From Halichondria panicea (Eukaryota; Porifera; Demospongiae; Suberitida; Halichondriidae): a stretch of DNA of 64,000 nt. Positions 44,701-56,700 of the stretch are shown piece by piece. Numbering within the stretch: position 1 is the stretch's first letter; each line of letters begins with the position of its first letter. The position numbers were made by a program, and so were the translations under genes. The notes under the pieces were generated by a model. It ran no database searches and was not told where the DNA came from. It saw only the letters and a program-made list of their open reading frames with translations. The stretch spans positions 3,649,803-3,713,802 of the forward strand of contig NC_087380.1 of assembly GCF_963675165.1 (NCBI RefSeq), given 5' to 3'.

Positions 44701-47700
44701 CCTTGGTTCCAGAAGCAGGCCGGATAAGTGAATATGCCGGGTAATCGAATAGATAAACCACACCTTGATCCACTCACTTTATTGATGAACAGCAGTGCCA
44801 CATGTTGTCTGCGCATGCGCAAAAGAAAAGCAGGCATGTCTCCATGGTAACAGCTGCAACGCGCATGCGCATTTGAGGGACACGCCCATTTTCTGAATTA
44901 TGTAATCTGATTAAAAAGAAAACTGCCAAGCCGGATAATCGAGGTTCCGGATAATCGAGGGCCGGATAATCGAGGTTCTACTGTACTGTATTGTGTACAA
45001 CACGTGTAGGGATTCAACCGTGTAGGGATTCAACCACTTAAGTGACTCTGCAAAATTATATGGAAATGCGGTCATAACCACTTACAAAACGTGATCCCTG
45101 TATCAGCCACTCCTTAACTTATTTATGGGCTCCTGACGTCATGCATGCATATACGTGTCGATTTCGAAATGTATACTCTTAAGCCAATAATATTTTCAAT
45201 GTGGAATATCAAGAAAGGCTGGCGGTTGTCAGGCATTGCCATGCATGCAGGTATATGTTTTTGTATGTTTCCCAGAATCAGCTATAGCAAAACTTCTAAG
45301 TAATAAGCTCACTGGGAAGACTCGTCTAAAACTGTGTTATAGAGCCATGTCAACCAAAGCTACCGCAGCACAGCTTTACTTGGAGAACTCCCTCCTGCAG
45401 AAAGATCATGCAGATCAATTGATGAGCATGCTGAGTGTCCCCTATGGTGGACTGGTCCTAGACCTTGGCTGTGGAACTGGCCATCTTGCTACCATTTTGT
45501 CTGACCTTGTGGGACCTGAGGGACAAGTTGTTGCTGTCGATCCTGATGCAGAGAGAATCAAAGTAGCAAAGAGAGAGAATTCACGACCCAACATCCAATA
45601 CTCTGTCGCAAATGACCAAACATTTCCTGGGAAAAGTTACGATCTGATTGTCTCAACACATGTTATTCACTGGATCAAGAACAAACAAGCTCTTTTAAAC
45701 CGTCTCTACAGCAAACTTGCTCCTGGAGGAATTTTCGGCTTTCTTACTTATGATGGCACTCCAGAATACCCACAAATAGTTAGCAAAGGCCTAAGTGTAT
45801 TAGTTTCCCCCAATTTTGAGAAGAATTTGAAATACAGGGTTTTGCAGAATCTTTGAAATAGAGGGTGTAGAGCGTTCCTTATATGGATATCTAATGTTTA
45901 CACATTGTGGTGTCATATACACATTGTGGTGAAATGCCAAGTCTGATTGGGAAGCAAAATTCAAAAACAAAATGGCTTTTTCTTGTGAAAAAAGCTGACC
46001 AAGGGGATATAAGGTGGAGAATAGTGCATCAGACAGAGCTGCTTGGACTGTCTTATCAAAGTGTTGCTGAGAATCTTCAAATTGATCCATCAACTGTTTG
46101 GAATAGTGCATTGTTGACATGCTGACTAAGATCTACAACTTTATGGTTGACCACAGATAACCTTATAAGGAACGCTCAACGCAAAACGCTTTTTGTGGAT
46201 ATTGCAAAGATTCTGCAAAACCCTGTACACAAGAATGAATTTGAAACGAAAGAATCTTATCATACCCTAGCCAATTCAGCTGGATTTAATGTTGCCTCAG
46301 CTAAAGTTGTTCACAAAGAGTTGACTTTTGTAAGTGTTGATGAGTTCTTAGAGTATTGGTCGGGTGTGTCTCATGGTGACTTCAGTGTCAGCGATGTCGA
46401 TGAGATGAAACTTAAAATCTTTAAAGAAAACCACGAGAAAGATCTAGTATCAAACCCGATAAATCTTGAAACTCTTTGCTTCGTTGTGGAAAAGGTTTAA
46501 TCTAGTTGTGCAAACTTGTATAGTTTGTATATATTGCTTAGGACAGTCTATGGAAAGAACATTACATACCACCATGTGTATGTCATTTATCTTTAATGTT
46601 TCTACTGTAGTGAAAGTATTTGCTAGAGTTGATGTCCATTCATTTTGACAGGTTACTTATGGCGCTATAATTATTAGTTGTATATTTTAACGGTGGAAGT
46701 ATAATAATTATGGGAGGCGATTCCCGCCAATATAGCTCTGTTTTCTTACAGTGCAACAACCAAAGAGAGTAGAACTTTTGTTTTTTTACGTTTTTGTGTA
46801 TATCTTCTAAACTAAATGTGATTGGATCAATTTGAGTGCAGGTACTGAAAGTTCAACTATTGGCGCTTCCAGTGGACCACCACCTGTTACATCATATGAC
46901 ATCATTATTCCAAAATGGCTGCTAGAATATGTGTACATTGGAAAATATGTTAGGCATGGAACTATCTTATATGTTTGAGTTAAGATCTGAAATTTGTTGT
47001 GCAAGTACTTCATTACCTTGCACATCTTTTGAGCTCCAGCGGAAGTGCAGGCTGTTAGTAGGTTCTGAGATACACAGAATTTTGTAAATTTTTAGTAGCA
47101 AATGTGTTAGGCATTGATTTTTTGAGTTTGTGCTAGTTAAGGTCTGATTTTTGAGGAGCATGTACTACAATAGTATACTTTTCATTTGTACTAACTTACA
47201 GGAGCTAGACCAGTCTCTTCTTTGCTAGAGCGGCCCTTCTTGTCAAAAATGGTGATTTTGCTCCATTTTGCTGCTCTTTGCCTGTTTTTGCTAACGTAAG
47301 CAATGATATTCATTGATTTGTGACATCACAAATCATCTTGTCTTTATTTGCTACATCCAAGCTCATGTGATGTCTAACCTGGCAACTACACCCAGTTGAC
47401 AGTCATAATGTGTCACAGGGGCGTGGCAATTTACACTATTACGCAACAGAAACCAAGAAAATCAACAGACAATATCCAATAAAGTACCGTATATATGAGT
47501 GCATAATACCATCTATATAAAAAAAAAGATTAGCAAATACTGGCTTCTCAGTTTGGAAATACTAACTTCTAGTATGCTATTAGCTTGCATCACTCGTTAG
47601 CTCTGCATTAGAACGCTATAGCTATTGGTAGCTGCAAGAGTGAGAAGAGAGTGCTTGGTGCAACAGCCATTAATTTTGGACTTCGGACGTTTGGTATCCT

Positions 47701-50700
47701 TTTTAGCAACAATCATGGCCGATTATTTCCCACTCTTCGAGTTTCCCTGCATGCAGCAAAAATTGATGCTAATTATTATGTGTGCATTAGCAACAGCTAG
47801 TACTTTGTTATGTATAGCTTTGACACATCCACCGAGGCGCCAGATGTTGTAAGACAGGAAGTGCTACAAGTTGCCTCATGAATATATTAATGAGAACAGG
47901 GTTTCTGATAAAAATAAAGGTTTTTAGAGCTATCTAAGTTGAAATATGCAATAAGAAGACAGTTTAACATACGAGTTAATACATTCCAATTTGTCTCCTA
48001 GTAACAAGTTCTAGTTCAGTAAATGGTCTGTGTTACGAGCTTTGGAAATTCAGAAAAATCACCCTTACTACTATCTGGCAGAGTTTGTTGGGTGTCATCA
48101 TTATGAATCTCATTATATAATAATATACAGTTTTGTACATTTTGCTGATATAATTTTTTGTGAAATGTCGATCTGGATACATTAAACAAGAGGGCGGCCA
48201 ATTATTTGTGAGTACTAATTTTTACTCCCATTCGCAGAAATAGCAGAAATTAATACACGCGAAAATATGTCACCTTAAGGTATAGTGTTGTGTGAGGTCA
48301 TCCTTATGAAACCATTAAAATACTTGAGGTATACTGTCTTGTCGGGTGTCTTAGGGCAGAAGACTGAATAGTAAAACTTCTAAAGGTCAAGAATTCTCAC
48401 TGAAAAGATCATCCAAAAACGATTTAGAGCCATGTCAACCATCAAAGCTATCGCAGCACAGCTCTACTTGGAGAACTCTCTCCTCCAAAAAGATTATGCA
48501 GATGAACTAATGAGCATGCTGAGTGTCCCCTATGGTGGACTAGTCTTGGACCTTGGCTGTGGAACTGGCCATCTTGCTACTATCTTGTCTGACCTTGTGG
48601 GACCTAAGGGACGAGTTGTTGCTGTCGATCCTGATGCAGAGAGAATCAAAATATCAAAGAGAGAGAATTCGTGACCCAACATAGAATACTCTGTCGCAAA
48701 TGATCAAACATTTCCCGGGGAAGGTTACAATCTGATTGTCTCAACACATGTTATTCATTGGATCAAGAACAAACAAGCTCTTTTCAACCGCCTCTATAGC
48801 AAGCTCGCTCCTGGAGGAAGTTTTGGCTTTGTTACTTATGATGGCACTCCAGAATTCCCACAGATAGTTAGCAAAGGCCTAAGTGCATTGGTTTCCCCCG
48901 ATTTTGAGGAGAATTTGAAATACACAAGAATGAGTTTTGAAACGGAAGAAACTTACCATACCTTTGCCAATTCAGCAGGATTCAATGTTGTCTCAGCTAA
49001 AGTTGTTCACAAAGAGATGACTTTTGTGAATGTTCACGAGTTTTTAGAGTTATGGTCGGGTGTGTCTCATGGTGACTTCAGTGTCAGCGATGTCGATGAG
49101 ATGAAACTTAAAATCTTCAAAGAAAACCACGAGAAAGATCTTGTATCAAACTCGATAAATCTTGAAACTCTTTGCTTCGTTGTGGAAAAGGTTTACTAGC
49201 TATTGCAAGCTTGTATTCAATATAATTATAATACTTTGTGACAATAAATTTATGTGTGAAAGAATATTGCATGTAATTTTGTCATGCACTATAATTATCA
49301 GTTCCATAATTATACGTCAATGGTGGATATAATTTTATTTTATGAAGTGCACTTTTCAAGTATTTGGAGTATACACGGTTTGTTACAGTTAAGCCGCCCT
49401 CGAATGCCTTTAATACTTTAGATTACCGTTGACCTATGAGGTATAAAGAAGATAGCGGGCACTTGTTGCAGATCCTATATCCTTCCGATGATACATCTCT
49501 CGTGTCGTTTGTCATATGTATATATATGCGAGCGGTTACCATATCGCATATATACTTTTATTCGAGCCTTGTACAATGGGATTGCGGTGTCTTATCGCAT
49601 AAATAATTATACCGCATTACGTTTTCAGGGCCTTTAAACTGGTCAAGTATGATTTTATGCACGCATAGAGAGTGTTTGACCTTGTGGGACCTGGAGGACA
49701 GAGTTGTTCTTGTGAATATCGATCATCAAAAAATTCCTCACAATGCCATGAACAGCTATGTATAGACAATTACGCATTCGTATCACTACATTGCAATTTG
49801 ATGGTTACTCGGCCCTTTTGTTAACATCAAAGATAAATGTCATATAGGCTTTGCAGTATCACAATACAACATTCTTGTCAATTTACTAATTACCTTATTG
49901 TTTTGGACCTCTTTTGATGACATAAGTATCGATTTCGGCATCAATTCTTGACCCCACACATGCAGACATAATAATATATTCAATGTGGAATATCAGGACC
50001 GGCTGGCAGTTGTCACGCGTTGACATACAGGTATTTTTTGTGTAGGTTTCCCAGAAACAGCCATAGTGAAGCTTTAATCACAGCTATGTCAACCATCAAA
50101 GCCATTGCAGCACAGCTATACTTCGAAAACTCTCTCCTCCAAAAAGACCATGCAGATCAATTGATGAGCATGCTGAGTGTCCCCTATGGTGGACTGGTCC
50201 TGGACCTTGGCTGTGGAACTGGCCATCTTGCTACCATCTTGTCTGACCTGAGGGATGAGTTGTTGCTGTCGATCCTGATGCAGAGAGAATCAAAGTAGCA
50301 AAGAGAGAGAATTCACGACCCAACATTCAATACTGTGTTGCAAATGACGAAACATTTTCTAGAGAAAATTACAATCTGATTATCGCAACACATGTTATTC
50401 ACTGGATCAAGAACAAACAAGCTCTTTTCAACCGTCTCTACAGCAAGCTCGCTTCTGGAGGAAGTTTCGGCTTTATTACATATGATGGACCACCCAGTTA
50501 TCCACAGATAGTTAGCAAGTGCCTAAGTGTATTGGTTTCCCCTGATTTTGAGGAGAATTTAGTATACACAAGAATGAGTTTCAAAACGAAAGAATCTTAT
50601 CATACCCTAGCCAATTTAGCTGGATTCAATGTTGCCTCAGCTAAAGTTGTTCACAGAGAGTTGACTTTTGTGAGTGTTGATGAGTTCTTAGAATAATTAT

Positions 50701-53700
50701 TGGTCGAGTATGTCCCACGGTGACTTCAGTGTCAGCGATGTTGACAATAAAAAACTGAAAATCTTCAAAGAAAACCATGAAAAAGAGTTTGTATCAGATC
50801 CGATAAACCTTGAGACTCTTTGCTTCGTTGTGGTAAAGGCTTACTAGTCATTGTAAACTTATATACAATATAATTAATTTTAATTGTTTATGTCATGTGT
50901 ACGTGTAATTCAATGAATCGTAAAGAGGGTAATTTTCGTTGGTGCAAATTTGCGCATAATTTACGAACTGCTTAATTAATATTCCGTATTTTAAATATTC
51001 ATACAGAGTAATTTATTTTCGTATGATGCTCTACAATACGAAATTTCTACCAATGATAATAACTCGTTACACGGTAATTAACTCCTTCAGTTTCTTCTCA
51101 TCGACATCGCTGACACTAAAGACTCCATGAGACACACCCGACCAAAATTTTAAGAACTCGTGAACATTCACAAGTCTTTGTGTTAGATATAGCAGCAACT
51201 AGTAACTAGACTAGAGTAGAGGTATGCTGAAACTTTGAGTTGTCCAGAAATTTCTTGGACTGGTAATTGCCCACAACAACCTAGCCTCGATCCCAGGCCG
51301 CCTCAAAGAGTGGGCCTGGTATCGTTTTAGCAAGGGCGTATGAAGAGAAGAGGGCATGCATGCAACTACAATCTATCAAATTACAAATGGGAGAGGGTGT
51401 GTGCTAAAAATAGACAAGGATGTGCACTTTAATACTCCATAGCTAGCTAGCTAGCTAGCAAGCTGTACTGTTGTAAGCATAATTATCTTGGATAGAGTTA
51501 GCCACAAAGGTCAACAAGCGGGAGAGAAGGACCAATGCTATTCCAGAGCTCCTGCTGTTGCCAAGAAGCAAGCTAACTAACGTTTAATAACAGATGTGCA
51601 TGGAAAGAAGAAAGCCCAGTCCTTGTTAGGGGCTAGGGAGCCTCGCTTCATTGACGTCAGTAGACGTACGAGCTTCTTCTCGGTACTGTTGCTTTGTCAC
51701 TTTAATAGTGGAGAAGCACCTTAATAAGCTGTTTGATACTTCGCACTAACAGCTACTGCAACTATATCTTTGCTGTAACACTGGTGGGTGTCTTGCCAGA
51801 TACGACGAGTCTTCTCATGAGTCTGAACCAAATTCTAGGGCGCTCTTCTAAATCAATTTTACGGTAAATTGCTAGTATAACAGTGTTCACGCCCACTATC
51901 ACGCCTATTTTATAGTGGGCGGTTGGCTAAATATAGTACCGGTTAATAAGCGCATCAACTAATAGGCGCATACTGGTTAGCAGACCAAGAGCCTTGATAG
52001 AAGGCGCATGATTTTCTGCACAGTTCTCTGCCCAACAACTGGTCTCCACACTTCTTTATAGGTGTTAAGTCTCTTTAACTACCGGTAGTTGTGTTGCTGC
52101 TGTCAGATATGACTATAGACATCTTGCAGACAAACGATCGAGCTAGCTAATGGAGATTTGCTTCATTGAAACGTCATGGGTGTGGTTAATTTCTATAAGC
52201 TCATCTAGATACCGTATATCTTCTAATTTATCGGACAGCAAAAAAAATTATAATTTTGGAAATTGTCTGGGTATAATTAGAACAGATTTTTATAGAGCAT
52301 GCGAAGTGTCCGGAATAATTAGAACAAGCAAGCACCTGCATGTGAGCTAGCTAAGTTTAATAGAACAGTGTGCGACTGAATAGTTTCACTATAGCAAGAG
52401 CGCATAAAAGAGAGAGAGCGTGTAACTTGCGCATCTGCTACAGAATCCAAAACCACTACTATAAATAGAACAATTCTTGAAATTGCTCACTGCTGCATGT
52501 GCATGAAAATGTAGTCCCACGTGACCATAGTTATATTTATAGCTATTAAAGCTATCTAACTGCAGCACTCTAAAGTCTTACTTGCCGTCTATGAATTTCA
52601 AGGTATTGTCCGGATATTTAGAACAGATGTAATATTAAAGCACAGGAGTGTCCGTTGTATTAGAAGAAAGAAAATTGCCCAAAAGAGTGTCCGGGGTAAT
52701 TAGAAGTGTCCGATAAATTAGAAGGTATACGGTAATAGGCGCATAGAGGCCTGCTTATTTCCCTATAGGCGCATGCGCTTACTAACCAATGCTGACTCAT
52801 CAATAATTAGACAACTATACATTGCGAGTTGCATACCCTCTTCTCTTCATACGCCCTTGGTTTTAGTTAGTGCATGCCTATGCACTGTACTTGGATTACA
52901 GCAAAGAAGCCTTGAGTCTTAGAAATTAGGATACTGCAGAGTAAGCAAAGAAGCCTTCCAAGACAACAAACCGCAATTATAACAAGTACCTCGAATAATG
53001 GCCGCGTGTAGCTTGTTCTGCCAATGTGCAACTTCAAGCTTCTTAGCTTACATTTGTTAACATCACTATTACAACTAATAACTTGTTGTGTGGAGCCTAT
53101 CCATGCTGTAAACGCAGTCCTGTGCATGGCAGCCAGGTGAACACGGACTCAGAATCACATGCACAGACCAGACAACTACAGAGCACTAAAGTGTAAACTC
53201 TCAGCTGGTGACACGATAATAAAGTAACCAGAGGAGTGATATACAATAAATGCAGTGCATGTAGTAGTATACACAACTGAGCTGTCTCTATATATATATA
53301 GCACAGGCGAAATAAAACTAAACCAGACTGGAGACATGTGCTGAGAACAGAGTTGTAGCGGTACATGAGACATGCACTGTGGACTAGGATCACAGCAAAG
53401 TAGCGTGGAGACTTAAAAGTATGGCTTCCAGAGACTGGGAGTCCTGCTAGCAAAGAAGCTTTCCAAGACAACAACTACAATCAGAACTAGGCTTTCTACT
53501 TTAATGACCCTTTTCATTGTTCCTGGTACGGGATCACTTCAGCTGCAAATAAGTGCCCCGAATAAAGGCCGCGTGTAGCTAGCACAATGTGCAAGTTTAA
53601 CTTCTTTATTCCTTACTCACTTATATTCAACAATGAAGCTTTAACATCAAAATCTGCCACTCCTAACTATTTACTGATTCTCGATAAAATTTCAATCTCT

Positions 53701-56700
53701 GCTACTTCGCCCAGATTCATATGCAAATTTTTGCAACAAGCTCTCACCTACTGACCTCAATTTTGGCCCCTTTTTTCCCATTAGTAACCCAATATATACG
53801 TACCCTAATGAAACTTCTCCCCCTATTCACATTAATGGCCAGAATGTGCAGGGGATTTATATGTTTTCGGCGGCCTTGAAGTACTCTCGGAATTGCAGGA
53901 CGACATTGACAATGACTTCTCAGAATAATTACTTGTTTATTGTTACAAAATAGAAAATGAAATTCTCCATGTCTGGTCAAATTTATGGGTGTCCACACTC
54001 GTTCTTGTATATGAAAATACATTTTTTGTCTTAAAACCTTAGCACATACAAACAAACAAACCAACTGACTGTTATAACCCGTTGGTCGTGGCCGCCCATG
54101 CACCTCAGGTTAACGCACAGTTACTGGTAGTTTTTTTAATTCACTTTTTGTGTACAAATTCCTCTCAAAATCAGGAGAAGAACTCATTACACATTTAGAT
54201 CCGTCGTAATCAAAAATCTGTTTTGGCACTTTTTAGGACCTCAAAAATGATATTTAATCATGGTGTGGTGGCGCTGTAATTACATCACAATTGCTACACC
54301 GATTCTAAATACTATATAACAATGACAAAGGCAGCTACTACTATGCAACCTTATAACTTATATAAATCCCCTGATTTTAAAAACAAGGATGGAATCATAC
54401 ACAGAGACACTCACACTCATAATGACACAGCTGCAGGATGCCACTACATGTGTTGTATACAGATTACTGGGTCACGTGAACGTTTCCAATCCCTTTCTCT
54501 ATTATCTATGCTGGAACATACAGAATCTCTTAGTTATGCCTCGACGTAGCCGCATGAGGAATATACAGTAAAGCTGACTGTGTGCGTGTGTGTGTTTGCA
54601 ATGCGACAAAAACTAACAGCTTCTAGCCACGTTCTTTTGGATTTGGATTTATGGATTAGGATTTGAACTAAAGCTTCTTTCTCGAGTTATGGCTAGTATT
54701 ACTCATTGAAGGCTAATCGAGGCTCAACTGTATAACACTAAACTTCTATTATCATAATTAGATCCATATCCTTAAAGATTATCTCTACTCATGAGGCTCC
54801 TCTTCTTTTGACGGAAGCAAAACATACGTCAAGGCAGTAAGCACGCGGGTGCTTATAGGATTTTGTATTCGCATTACAACTGTTGACCAGAAACAGCTGA
54901 ACACACACACCCGTAAACAAACTAGAAATCTTGAGGATGATACATTTTTTGTCCTGAGATCGCATCTCAGGCACTATACTTGTTGAATATGAGCAATACA
55001 AATACACTCATGCATGTGATACAGTGACATGGGCCGCCTACATCGTTTTACACAGTACTAGCAAACAGTCAATTCAACAATGCATACTAAACAGGGTCTA
55101 AGGTAATTTTTTATTAAGACGTTATCTATAGTGCATTCTCAGGGACAATTCTAGCTTGCAAAGAAGAGAAACTGGACAGATATTACTTAGAGAGCAATTT
55201 GTGTACAGTGTAGCTACAATTAGGCTACATGTATCCATTCCTGTTGACACTGCATCGGTATAGAGAAGCTTTTCCCACCAAAACGTATCAAGTCCTACCT
55301 CGTACAGAGACACCATTCACTCACCCATCTAAACTCCTTGCCATCAAACTTTCGTGCACTGGTGAATACCACTGTTCTAGCCGGCATGTTTAGCCCCAGG
55401 GCAAACGTCTCAGTAGCAAACAGTACCTATGGCATAAGGAGAGCAGTAGGAGACAGAATAATTCATCACTACATACTTCTGTGTATATGCATGCATTCAT
55501 ACAATATAAAATACACACTATCTACATGCATGACATACTTACAACAACTGGGAGTGAGTACTAATAATTATTATACTGTAGTTGTAAGGCTAAATACATA
55601 ATTATATGAACCAAAGGCTATATATTATATATATATATTTATATCCCGTTGCTACGTTGTTACCAAGTGCAATATGAAGCATATTGCACTGCTGAAAGTC
55701 ATATTGCACTGACCGCAAAGTCATATTGCACTGACCGCAAAACGCCCCTCTGGCAATTAGACAGACAATTAAATTAAAATTAAATTAATACGCATGAGAA
55801 ATAACAAGTATCAAAGTATGTCCAGCCATGCAGGAATGAATGTTCAGCACTGCTGGAGTTTCTTCTTGCAACCATGCAGGTTTTAAAATTGTCCAAGATT
55901 CATTTTGTGGAAGATTCTGTGTTCCTAGATCGATCTAGTCCTCGACATCGTGATGCATGTCAATTCTGCTTCACCGTAGCACTAGAAGTGGCTCTTTTTG
56001 CTGGGGGCATGAGCTGTTTTGCAGCAGTGTAGAAGCGAGCTTTCTTGGCTTGGTTATGAGGCCGAGCGTAGACCAGCAGCTAATACGGGGTGGGGCTGTT
56101 TCTTTGCAGCAGTAAGTGGGGCGGGGCTGTTTTGCAGCACCAGAAGTGGGGTGGGGCTGTTTTGCAGATTTCAGTTGAAACTCCAACAATTTTGTGTCAA
56201 GCCATTCGTCGGTCATGCCAATCTTATACGCTGCAGATACTGGCGTCTAGAAGAGAGAAGAGATGGAGCTGTGTCTAGAGTTGTCTCTGTCTTTTTTTGT
56301 GCTGTTTATATTGTGTTACTAGGACAGTGTTATGTTGCTATGCCCTCGGGATATAAACTAGTTATAACACGTGCACTCGGGCTGCATGGCATATATTGCA
56401 CTCAGCCCTCGGGGCTGGCGCCCTCGTGCTTCAGTGCAATATATTCCATACATCCCTCGTGCCCGTGTTATAACTATAACATATATTATCACCAAACTAC
56501 CTCCTCGCCAACACTACACACGTTTAACCTGACAAACTAGCTCCACTCACTTTGATAAGTCCTTCCTGGAACAGAATCTCTGTAGTCTCTTTGAGCAGAG
56601 GGAGAAGTCCAGAGTGATGGATCCCGATTCCTCTCTTCAGCAGAGGAAGGACGTGCTCTACCTGAGGCAGTTTCTTGTCCTCGTCTGATAGACAGTCGAT

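Noticed and set aside
53744..54103. Minus-strand open frame of 119 codons in the MTREX 11-kb intron
   Set aside because: No recognisable domain and no conservation with anything else in the window. Likely chance.
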